From an uncultured Ruminococcus sp. (lineage in GTDB: Bacteria > Bacillota_A > Clostridia > Oscillospirales > Acutalibacteraceae), in the NCBI GenBank assembly GCA_902773395.1, contig CACYEJ010000203.1, forward strand, positions 1 to 6,446: DNA of 6,446 bases, written 5' to 3'. Made by a program: the position numbers and the translations under genes. The stretch's first letter is position 1, and each line of letters starts with the position of its first letter. Below the pieces are notes generated by a model that saw only the letters and a list, made by a program, of their open reading frames with translations, was not told where the DNA came from and ran no database searches. Below are positions 1 through 5,512 of the stretch, piece after piece.

Positions 1-87
1 GACGGGGCTCTGCCCTCGACCCGCAAACTTTTGAAAAAGTTTGATCAAAACTTTAATATGCCAGATCTTTTAGATTTTGAGTATAAT
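1..87 (-). repeat. Dispersed 3'-end repeat, copy 1 (inverted, long form)
   Basis: Positions 1-60 are the reverse complement of the 60-bp repeat core found at 6387-6446, with no mismatch, and of 5195-5254 with two mismatches. Identity with the right end of the window continues without a mismatch to position 87 (partner 6360) and then stops abruptly. Read on the minus strand, this copy lies 86 bases downstream of the stop codon of the lipoprotein gene and in the same direction as that gene. It contains the AAAGTTT/AAACTTT/AAAGTTT series and the GGGC-AGA-GCCC mini-hairpin. It has no transposase and no terminal inverted repeats of its own. Confidence 0.93.
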
Positions 88-146
88 ATAATTCGGTGAT
101 TTTGAGTTTCTCAATTACACAGCAAGCATTATCGCCTAAGACAAAT

Positions 147-512
147 TTATTCAGTGCATTTTATAAAGCTCACTTTTTCGCCGCCTTTTACAAGTGTAAG
201 CTCAGTGCCTGATAAAATGTATTCGAATAAATATTCCTTATGCAGCGAATTGTCTATTATAACAAGATAATTTCCCTCAATCACACACAAACCGCTGATT
301 TTGCAGTGTTCATTGTCGTTGTCTATTGTGAGTGCGGCACAGTCCTCTGTAAATTTTAGTTCGGAGCGAATTCCCTGCTCTCCCGTATACTCCCACGAGT
401 ACAGACGTATTTCATCGGACTCGCTGTTTATAACAGGTTTTCCACAGCCCGATAAATTAAAAGCAATTGCAGCATTGATAATTAATATTAATATTTTGTT
501 AATTTTTCTCAT
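147..512 (-). CDS. Small putative lipoprotein of unknown function
   Basis: This encodes a 121-residue protein with a lipoprotein signal peptide: basic start (MRKINK), a hydrophobic stretch at about residues 7-19, and a lipobox L20-S21-G22-C23. Cys23 would be lipidated and the mature protein of about 99 residues anchored to the outer face of the membrane. The mature part alternates short polar and hydrophobic strands (for example LKFTED, LTIDN, YLVIID, YLFEYILSG, ELTLVKGGEKVSF). This resembles the small all-beta, lipocalin-like lipoproteins common in clostridia, but I cannot name a family. An AAAGG ribosome binding site lies 10 bases before the ATG. The gene is divergent from ruvC, with 136 bases between the two starts. 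No intrinsic terminator is visible downstream; the first structured element is repeat copy 1. Coding status is supported by the signal peptide and ribosome binding site; function is unknown. Confidence 0.82.
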   Translation of the reverse strand: MRKINKILILIINAAIAFNLSGCGKPVINSESDEIRLYSWEYTGEQGIRSELKFTEDCAALTIDNDNEHCKISGLCVIEGNYLVIIDNSLHKEYLFEYILSGTELTLVKGGEKVSFIKCTE

Positions 513-582
513 AAATCATTGACCTTTCAATATTACACATTTTTTTCACTCACAAAAAATGATAATAGTGCGATTTAATGTG

Positions 583-611
583 TTGCTCATTTGTTACAAA
601 TATGTTATAAT
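583..611 (+). promoter_or_regulatory. Predicted sigma-70/SigA-type promoter of the ruvC cluster
   Basis: A perfect -10 box TATAAT (606-611) is preceded by TG one base upstream (603-604), making an extended -10. A weak -35, TTGCTC (583-588, 3 of 6 matches to TTGACA), sits exactly 17 bases away. The ruvC start codon follows 37 bases after the -10 box. It is the only convincing promoter in the divergent intergenic region. No Firmicutes-type LexA box (GAAC-N4-GTTC) is visible nearby, so SOS control is not supported. Confidence 0.6.
589..601. promoter_or_regulatory. 13-bp palindrome inside the ruvC promoter spacer (operator candidate)
   Basis: ATTTGT-T-ACAAAT is a perfect inverted repeat with 6-base arms and one central base. 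It lies between the -35 and -10 boxes, where a bound regulator would block RNA polymerase. I do not recognise it as a known operator. In an AT-rich region such a palindrome can occur by chance, so regulatory function is inference. Confidence 0.3.
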
Positions 612-648
612 ATACTAAATATAGATTTGTGTCAGACGGAGAGATTAA

Positions 649-1161
649 ATGGTAGTTTTGGGTATAGACCCCGGTTATGCGATTGTCGGCTACGGCGGTA
701 TAGAATTTTACAATAATAAGTATCATACATTGGGCTATGGCGCAATACTTACGAAGCCGGAGCAAAATTTTGATTTGCGGCTTGAGATAATTTTTCGTGA
801 GATGAACACCGTCCTCGATAAATGTAAGCCCGATGTAATGGCGATAGAAAAGCTGTATTTTCAAAATAACCAGAAAACGGCAATTGACGTAGCTCAGGCA
901 AGAGGAGTAATTCTGCTTGCCGCAAAGCTGAAAAATATTCCTATTTACGAATATACGCCGCTGCAAGTAAAAACCGCCGTCACAGGCTACGGCAAAGCAA
1001 AAAAGGAACAAGTTATGGATATGACGAAACGTCTTTTAAAGCTTGAAAAAATGCCCAAGCTCGATGATACCGCCGACGCATTGGCAATTGCGATTTGCCA
1101 CACACAGGCGAACGGCTCTCCTCTCAAAGAATTTTTAACTCGAAAGGGAATTAAAAACTGA
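649..1161 (+). CDS. ruvC: Crossover junction endodeoxyribonuclease RuvC
   Basis: This is the Holliday-junction resolvase, a dimeric Mg-dependent nuclease that makes paired nicks across the four-way junction left after RuvAB branch migration. The 170 residues match the usual family length (173 in E. coli). The RNase H-like fold starts with LGIDPG (4-9). The four catalytic acids can be assigned as D7, E67 (in AIEKLYF), D140 and D143 (in DDTADALAIAICH). The conserved segment QNNQKTAIDVAQARG (72-86) and the TPLQVK-AVTGYGKAKKEQV stretch (103-122) are also present. The ATG is preceded by GGAGA (638-642) with a 6-base spacer. The stop codon overlaps the ruvA start (TGATG), indicating translational coupling. 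It is first in the cluster behind the predicted promoter at 583-611. Nothing is missing or truncated. Confidence 0.97.
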   Translation: MVVLGIDPGYAIVGYGGIEFYNNKYHTLGYGAILTKPEQNFDLRLEIIFREMNTVLDKCKPDVMAIEKLYFQNNQKTAIDVAQARGVILLAAKLKNIPIYEYTPLQVKTAVTGYGKAKKEQVMDMTKRLLKLEKMPKLDDTADALAIAICHTQANGSPLKEFLTRKGIKN

Positions 1162-1772
1162 TGATATATAGTTTAAAGGGTACTTTAATACATAGTATGC
1201 AAAACTTCGCCGTAGTAGAATGTGGGGGAGTTGGATATAAATGCAGCACCTCGCTGTCAACAATCAGAGCGTTGCCGCAGATAGGTAATGAAGTTACATT
1301 ATATACGCACATGGCGGTCAGAGAAGATGCCGTGGAGCTGTTCGGTTTCACCACCACACAGGAGCTTGAATGTTTTAAGATGCTTACAAGTGTGAGCGGA
1401 GTGGGAGCAAAGGTTGGCATAGCGATTTTGTCGGAATTTTCACCGGAGCAGGTGGCTGTATGTATAGGCTCGAATGACGCAAAAACTCTCACAAAGGCGG
1501 CAGGCGTAGGAAATAAGCTTGCGCAGAGAATTATTCTCGAATTAAAGGATAAGATGAAAAAGCTTGACGTCAAGAGTACGGGAGTAAGCAGCGCAGCAAA
1601 GTCAGCCGCAGCGGATACGGATTTAGGAAATATCAGAAATGCGGTTGAAGCGTTGGGGGTACTTGGCTACAGCAGCGATGACGTGATGCCGATATTGACA
1701 ACGTTTGACAGCAGCTTGACAGTTGAGGAGCTGATACATAAAACGCTTATGGAAATGGGAAAGAAAAAGTAA
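1161..1772 (+). CDS. ruvA: Holliday junction branch migration protein RuvA
   Basis: RuvA is the junction-recognition subunit. Its tetramers clamp the four-way DNA and load RuvB hexamers on opposite arms. At 203 residues the length equals the E. coli protein. Three domains are visible: an OB-fold (about 1-63) ending in REDAVELFGF; a central domain with two helix-hairpin-helix motifs, SVSGVGAKVG (77-86) and AAGVGNKLAQ (113-122); and, after a flexible Ser/Ala-rich linker (about 139-152), the C-terminal RuvB-contacting domain (about 155-203, LGNIRNAVEALGVLGYSSDD). E55-D56 align with the acidic pin of E. coli RuvA that shapes the junction centre. The start codon overlaps the ruvC stop by one base, and AAAGGGA (1143-1149) inside ruvC is the likely ribosome binding site. 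ruvB follows after a 50-base AT-rich gap without a terminator. Confidence 0.97.
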   Translation: MIYSLKGTLIHSMQNFAVVECGGVGYKCSTSLSTIRALPQIGNEVTLYTHMAVREDAVELFGFTTTQELECFKMLTSVSGVGAKVGIAILSEFSPEQVAVCIGSNDAKTLTKAAGVGNKLAQRIILELKDKMKKLDVKSTGVSSAAKSAAADTDLGNIRNAVEALGVLGYSSDDVMPILTTFDSSLTVEELIHKTLMEMGKKK

Positions 1773-1810
1773 TATTTAAATAACAAAAACAAATTTAAAA
1801 AATATACACA

Positions 1811-1816
1811 AGGGGG
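1811..1816 (+). promoter_or_regulatory. Ribosome binding site that fixes the TTG start of ruvB
   Basis: AGGGGG lies 6 bases before the TTG at 1823. The next in-frame ATG (1832) would be 15 bases away, too far for this site, and has no other site at the right distance. Confidence 0.75.
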
Positions 1817-1822
1817 ATAAAA

Positions 1823-2872
1823 TTGGAAGAGATGAATTTTGAGGATAGAATAATGTCTGCCTCTGAGATTCCCGAAGATACGCTCGGCAATGATAATCCG
1901 CTTCGTCCGAAAACTCTTGATGAGTATATCGGTCAGGAGAAAGTCAAGGAGAACCTGAAAATCTTCATAGAAGCAGCCAAAAAACGAGGAGAAATTCTCG
2001 ACCATGTGCTGCTGTACGGCCCGCCCGGACTTGGCAAAACAACTCTCTCTCAAATTATAGCAAACGAGATGAACGTTAATATAAGAATCACATCAGGCCC
2101 GGCAATAGAAAAACCCGGCGACCTTGCCGCGCTGCTCACTAATTTAAGTTCCGGCGATGTGCTTTTTATCGACGAGATACACCGCATATCAAGAGCAGTT
2201 GAAGAGGTGCTGTATCCGTCAATGGAGGATTTTGCCATTGACATTATCACAGGCAAAGGGCAAATGGCGGCTTCGTATCATCTGCCGCTGCCTAAGTTCA
2301 CATTGGTGGGCGCAACTACCAGAGCCGGTCAGCTCACCGCACCGCTTCGTGACCGTTTCGGCGTAGTTCTCAGACTGGAGCTTTATTCTCCGGAGGAGCT
2401 GGGCGAGATTGTCCGCCGCAGCGCCGCTATCCTCAGTATACCGATTGACCATGACGGCTCGCTTGAAATTGCGTCACGCTCAAGAGGTACTCCGAGAATA
2501 GCAAACAGACTTCTAAAGCGTGTTCGTGATTTTGCCGAGGTAATGGGCGACGGCACGATCACCTGCGATATTGCGAGAATTGCTCTCGATAAGCTGGAGA
2601 TTGACGAGCTGGGTCTTGACGCCAATGACAGACGTATGCTGGAGGCTATTATAAAATTCTATAACGGAGGCCCTGTAGGACTTGAAACTCTTGCGGCGGC
2701 TATCGGCGAAGAGGCTGTTACAATTGAGGACGTTTACGAACCGTATCTAATGCAGATTGGATTTCTCAGCCGTACCCCTCGTGGACGCTGCGTTACATTT
2801 GCTGCGTGTCAGCATTTGAACCTTGCTGCGCCTAACGGAGCTATGGCTCAGAATCCTACATTGTTTGATTGA
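1823..2872 (+). CDS. ruvB: Holliday junction branch migration ATPase RuvB
   Basis: RuvB is the AAA+ motor that drives branch migration with RuvA. The 349 residues compare with 336 in E. coli; the extra length is at the two ends. Visible motifs are [12 protein letters not shown] (27-38), Walker A GPPGLGKT (66-73), Walker B LFIDEIHR (114-121, D117/E118), sensor 1 GATTR (163-167), the LRDRFG segment (175-180) that holds the arginine finger, and sensor 2 [13 protein letters not shown] (221-233). A C-terminal winged-helix DNA-binding domain follows (about 265-335, with [16 protein letters not shown] and SRTPRGR). Initiation is at TTG, chosen because AGGGGG is 6 bases upstream. The last stretch ([15 protein letters not shown]) is a variable tail. 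It is third in the ruv cluster; the 77-base gap to glmM is AT-rich and has no clear terminator. Confidence 0.97.
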   Translation: MEEMNFEDRIMSASEIPEDTLGNDNPLRPKTLDEYIGQEKVKENLKIFIEAAKKRGEILDHVLLYGPPGLGKTTLSQIIANEMNVNIRITSGPAIEKPGDLAALLTNLSSGDVLFIDEIHRISRAVEEVLYPSMEDFAIDIITGKGQMAASYHLPLPKFTLVGATTRAGQLTAPLRDRFGVVLRLELYSPEELGEIVRRSAAILSIPIDHDGSLEIASRSRGTPRIANRLLKRVRDFAEVMGDGTITCDIARIALDKLEIDELGLDANDRRMLEAIIKFYNGGPVGLETLAAAIGEEAVTIEDVYEPYLMQIGFLSRTPRGRCVTFAACQHLNLAAPNGAMAQNPTLFD

Positions 2873-2934
2873 TAAATAAGATACATTATTAAAATATTTT
2901 GAATACAAATTTACTATGACAATAAATTTTGGTT

Positions 2935-2940
2935 AAGGAG
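2935..2940 (+). promoter_or_regulatory. Ribosome binding site that fixes the glmM start
   Basis: AAGGAG lies 9 bases before the ATG at 2950. A longer in-frame start (TTG at 2929) would put this site inside the coding region and has no site of its own. The ATG also gives the canonical GlmM beginning MGRLFGTDGARG. Confidence 0.85.
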
Positions 2941-2949
2941 ATTTTTACT

Positions 2950-4302
2950 ATGGGAAGATTATTTGGTACAGACGGCGCAAGAGGAGTAGCAAATTCTGAG
3001 CTTACCTGCGAGCTTGCTATGAGTATAGGCAAGGCTGCGGCAATGGTTCTGATTGATGATGAAAGCAGCGAAAAGCCGACTATTTTAATAGGTAAGGATA
3101 CTCGTCTTTCGTCCGATATGCTGGAGGGCGCTTTGACAGCCGGTTTGTGCTCTGTTGGGGCAAATGTGGTTCATCTTGGCACAGTGCCGACTCCGGCTGT
3201 GGCTTATCTTGTCAGAAAATATAACGCAAGCGCCGGCGTTATGATTTCCGCTTCGCATAATCCCCATGAATTTAACGGTATCAAAATTTTCAACTCGGAC
3301 GGCTATAAGCTTCCCGACGCTCTGGAGGAGAAAATCGAGTCAATTGTTCTCGATAATATTCTTCCGTATCCTGCTCCAACCGGTGAGAAGCTCGGCAGAG
3401 TTCTGGAGCTTCCGGGAGCTGTAGATGAATATATTGACCATATCGCTAAGAGTATTGACGGCGATCTTTCGGGATTGAAAATTGCCGTAGACTGCTCAAA
3501 CGGTTCGGCTAGCGCTACGGCGGAGAAGCTGTTTACAAAGCTAGGCGCAGAGTATCACATCATCAACGACAAACCCAACGGTATCAATATAAATGAAAAG
3601 TGCGGCTCTACCCATATGGAGGGCTTGATTGAATACGTTAAATCAAACAAAATGGATTGCGGCGTTGCCTATGACGGCGATGCGGACAGATGCCTTGCAG
3701 TTGACGAAAACGGTAATCTCGTTGACGGAGATTTTCTCATTGCCGTCTGCGCAAAGGATTTGAAGGAGAGAGGCAAACTCGCAAACGATACGGTAGTCGG
3801 TACTGTTATGACGAACATGGGCTTTAATAAGTTCTGTGAGGAGAACGACATCAAGTTTGTTTCCACATCTGTTGGCGACAGATACGTTCTGGAGAATATG
3901 CTTGAAAACGATTACTGCTTGGGCGGCGAACAGTCCGGTCATGTAATCTTCCTTGACTACGGCACAACGGGTGACGGACAGCTCACCTCTGTTCAGCTTC
4001 TCAGCATTATCAAACGCAGCGGTCAAACGCTTTCGCAGCTTGCCGGCGTGATGAAAAGATATCCTCAGGTGTTGATTAACGTCAAGGTTGCAACCGATAA
4101 AAAGGATAAATATTTTACGGATAAGACCATTAAAGCAGAGGTTGAAAAAATTAAGGAGCAGCTTCACGGCAGAGGCAGAATTCTCGTAAGACCCTCAGGT
4201 ACAGAGCCGCTTATTCGTGTAATGCTTGAGGGAGAGGATTACAAGGAAATCTCAGACCTTGCAAATGCGGCTGCTGATTTGATTAGAGAGCGACTTTGTT
4301 AA
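2950..4302 (+). CDS. glmM: Phosphoglucosamine mutase GlmM
   Basis: GlmM interconverts glucosamine-6-phosphate and glucosamine-1-phosphate in the cytosol, on the route to UDP-GlcNAc and peptidoglycan. The 450 residues match the family (445-450). The four motifs of the alpha-D-phosphohexomutase fold are all present: the active-site loop GVMISASHNP (97-106), whose Ser just before HNP (S102) is the phosphoserine; the Mg loop DGDADR (242-247); the sugar-binding loop GGEQSGH (325-331); and the phosphate-binding loop RPSGTEP (414-420). The N-terminal FGTDGARGVANSELT is diagnostic for GlmM rather than ManB or Pgm. The Mg loop reads DGDADR where E. coli and B. subtilis GlmM have DGDGDR, a tolerated variant. 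It lies between ruvB (77 bases) and the methyltransferase gene (15 bases, so probably co-transcribed). The cdaA and ybbR genes that often accompany glmM in Bacillota are absent here. Confidence 0.97.
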   Translation: MGRLFGTDGARGVANSELTCELAMSIGKAAAMVLIDDESSEKPTILIGKDTRLSSDMLEGALTAGLCSVGANVVHLGTVPTPAVAYLVRKYNASAGVMISASHNPHEFNGIKIFNSDGYKLPDALEEKIESIVLDNILPYPAPTGEKLGRVLELPGAVDEYIDHIAKSIDGDLSGLKIAVDCSNGSASATAEKLFTKLGAEYHIINDKPNGININEKCGSTHMEGLIEYVKSNKMDCGVAYDGDADRCLAVDENGNLVDGDFLIAVCAKDLKERGKLANDTVVGTVMTNMGFNKFCEENDIKFVSTSVGDRYVLENMLENDYCLGGEQSGHVIFLDYGTTGDGQLTSVQLLSIIKRSGQTLSQLAGVMKRYPQVLINVKVATDKKDKYFTDKTIKAEVEKIKEQLHGRGRILVRPSGTEPLIRVMLEGEDYKEISDLANAAADLIRERLC

Positions 4303-4317
4303 TTTTGGAGATAAAAA

Positions 4318-5178
4318 ATGAGAGAAGCTATTTGGAAAGAATACGAACTGATTGACACATCTTCGGGCGAGCGATTAGAGCGTTGGGGCGATAAGATTCT
4401 AATTCGCCCCGACCCGCAGATTATCTGGAACACAAAAAAGGAAAATCACCTTTGGAAAAAAGCTCACGCACGATATCACCGCTCAAAATCGGGCGGCGGA
4501 AGCTGGGAGGTTTACCATAAGCTGCCGCAGGTTTGGAACGTTGCGTATAATGATATAGTTTTCGGCGTCAAGCCAATGGGCTTTAAGCACACGGGTATTT
4601 TTCCGGAGCAGGCGGCTAACTGGGAGTTTGTAATGGATAAAATCCGACAGGAGAAGAGAGAGCTTAATGTTCTTAATCTTTTTGCGTATACGGGCGGAGC
4701 TACACTTGCGTGTCTGAAAGCCGGAGCGAGAGTTTGCCATGTGGACGCTTCTAAGGGAATGGTTACATGGGCAAAGGAAAATGCGGTATTATCAAACGTA
4801 GCCGACCGCCACGTAAGGTGGATAGTTGACGATTGCGTAAAATTTGTGCAGAGAGAAATCCGACGGGGCAATCGCTATGACGGTATTATCATGGATCCGC
4901 CGTCCTACGGAAGAGGTCCGGGGGGAGAGGTCTGGAAGCTGGAGGAGCAGTTGTTTCCTTTGGTGGAGCTTTGCTCGCAGGTGCTCAGTGATGATGCGAA
5001 ATTTTTTATACTTAATTCATACACGACAGGACTTTCGCCGTCGGTAATGCAGTATATGCTTGGAGTAACTCTTCAGAAGAGATTCGGGGGAGAGGTTTCG
5101 GCTGATGAGATAGGACTTCGGACAACGGAAACGGGGTTAGTGCTGCCGTGCGGATCAACGGCTATTTGGCAAAAATAA
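4318..5178 (+). CDS. Class I SAM-dependent methyltransferase (RlmI/RlmK-like, COG1092 type)
   Basis: This 286-residue protein has a short N-terminal region rich in Trp and basic residues (about 1-90), then a Rossmann-type methyltransferase domain. Motif I is VLNLFAYTGG (118-127), which binds S-adenosylmethionine. The acidic residue at the end of strand 2 is D143 (HVDASKGMVTWAKEN), D171-D172 probably position the adenine, and motif IV is IIMDPPSYGRG (190-200). The HTGIFPEQAANW segment (91-102) and the layout resemble bacterial 23S rRNA methyltransferases such as RlmI and the RlmK half of RlmKL, but the PUA domain of RlmI is absent. The target base cannot be read from the sequence, so no gene symbol is given. 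GGAG (4307-4310) is 7 bases before the ATG, and the gene starts 15 bases after glmM. It is the last intact gene of the cluster; repeat copy 2 begins 16 bases after the stop. Confidence 0.85.
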   Translation: MREAIWKEYELIDTSSGERLERWGDKILIRPDPQIIWNTKKENHLWKKAHARYHRSKSGGGSWEVYHKLPQVWNVAYNDIVFGVKPMGFKHTGIFPEQAANWEFVMDKIRQEKRELNVLNLFAYTGGATLACLKAGARVCHVDASKGMVTWAKENAVLSNVADRHVRWIVDDCVKFVQREIRRGNRYDGIIMDPPSYGRGPGGEVWKLEEQLFPLVELCSQVLSDDAKFFILNSYTTGLSPSVMQYMLGVTLQKRFGGEVSADEIGLRTTETGLVLPCGSTAIWQK

Positions 5179-5182
5179 GAAT

Positions 5183-5194
5183 TTTTGGAGATAA
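5183..5194 (+). promoter_or_regulatory. Orphan Shine-Dalgarno-like sequence after the methyltransferase stop
   Basis: TTTTGGAGATAA is identical to the translation-start region of the methyltransferase gene itself (4303-4314), where it sits 3 bases before that ATG. Here it stands 4 bases after a stop codon but no start codon follows: repeat copy 2 begins at the very next base. It may be the remnant of a downstream gene's ribosome binding site, or chance in a purine-rich region. Confidence 0.35.
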
Positions 5195-5254
5195 CATATA
5201 AAAGTTTTGATCAAACTTTTTCAAAAGTTTGCGGGTCGAGGGCGGAGCCCCGTC
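5195..5254 (+). repeat. Dispersed 3'-end repeat, copy 2 (60-bp core)
   Basis: It matches the right-end copy at 58 of 60 positions; the differences are A/T at 5200 and G/A at 5244. It starts CATATA and ends GCCCCGTC. AAAGTTT (5201-5207) can pair with AAACTTT (5213-5219) around a TGATC loop, or the same AAACTTT can pair with the second AAAGTTT (5224-5230) around a TTCA loop; the latter extends to 8 pairs with C5212-G5231. A GGGC-GGA-GCCC mini-hairpin (5240-5250) follows. There is no U tract after it, so it is not a textbook intrinsic terminator. It begins 16 bases after the methyltransferase stop and points in the same direction as that gene. Confidence 0.93.
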
Positions 5255-5372
5255 GCTGACGCAACAAACTAGCGTAGAAAAACAAACTACCCTCAGCGAA
5301 ACTGAATAAACCATGATAGAGCTAGTATCAAAAAAATAAAGCAATCCCCCAAATAAAATCTTCCGTTTCAAA

Positions 5373-5400
5373 CTAAAACAGGCAAGCTAAAACAGGCAAG
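5373..5400. repeat. 14-bp tandem duplication
   Basis: CTAAAACAGGCAAG occurs twice, end to end (5373-5386 and 5387-5400), with no mismatch. The second unit runs into GCAAG-AG-CTTGC (5396-5407), a small palindrome. It looks like a replication-slippage duplication in a non-coding region; no function is evident. Confidence 0.85.
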
Positions 5401-5499
5401 AGCTTGCGAATTGCCGGACGTAGAAAGACAAAGCACATATCCGAAAAAGCGAAACGAGATAAGCAACGATACCGCAGTTATAGGGTATATTCTTAAAAA

Positions 5500-5504
5500 A
5501 GGTG
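5500..5504 (+). promoter_or_regulatory. Ribosome binding site that fixes the ECF ATPase start
   Basis: AGGTG lies 8 bases before the ATG at 5513. The reading frame stays open upstream to a TTG at 5411, but that codon has no ribosome binding site, and the extra 34 residues would precede the usual family N-terminus. Confidence 0.7.
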
Positions 5505-5512
5505 TTGATAAC

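Larger units (their letters stand above)
5255..5512. other. Non-coding region between repeat copy 2 and the ECF ATPase gene
   Basis: I see no convincing gene here. Just after the repeat, CGCTGA (5254-5259) and TCAGCG (5293-5298) can pair, enclosing ACGC (5259-5262) / GCGT (5272-5275) and two copies of AACAAACTA (5263-5271 and 5281-5289). This suggests a further structured or repetitive segment attached to the repeat. Around 5315-5329 GATA and TATC flank a 7-base loop. A 14-bp tandem duplication lies at 5373-5400, followed by GCAAG-AG-CTTGC (5396-5407). TATATT at 5486-5491 could serve as a -10 box for the ATPase gene, but no matching -35 is present, so I do not call a promoter. Confidence 0.5.

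Noticed and set aside
102..114. TTGAG-TTT-CTCAA hairpin as terminator of the lipoprotein gene
   Set aside because: The stem has only five pairs, three of them A-T, and no T run follows in the direction of transcription.
53..160. Minus-strand open frame ending in the same [10 protein letters not shown] residues as the ECF ATPase, possibly a second ATPase tail
   Set aside because: Upstream of the shared residues the translation does not resemble the ATPase, there is no start codon, and the frame overlaps the lipoprotein gene end. Only the 87-bp repeat is shared.
513..648. LexA/SOS box upstream of ruvC
   Set aside because: No GAAC-N4-GTTC or near match is present in the divergent region or in the ruvA-ruvB gap.
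550..1011. 153-residue minus-strand open frame over ruvC and its promoter
   Set aside because: It is antisense to conserved ruvC motifs and covers the ruvC promoter, and shows no family features. Shadow frame.
2873..2949. Separate promoter for glmM
   Set aside because: TTGAAT near 2899 has no -10 box at a suitable distance, only AATAAA-like sequence; the evidence is too weak to call.
3643..4167. 174-residue minus-strand open frame inside glmM
   Set aside because: It is fully antisense to a strongly conserved gene, has no recognisable motif, and its openness follows from the codon pattern of glmM.
5162..5371. 69-residue minus-strand open frame running through repeat copy 2
   Set aside because: Most of it is the repeat and its structured flank, it overlaps the end of the methyltransferase gene, and it has no recognisable domain. 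It is the kind of spurious small protein that such repeats generate.
5411..5512. 34-codon N-terminal extension of the ECF ATPase from a TTG
   Set aside because: There is no ribosome binding site before the TTG, the extension looks non-coding, and the ATG at 5513 has AGGTG 8 bases upstream and gives the family's normal N-terminus.
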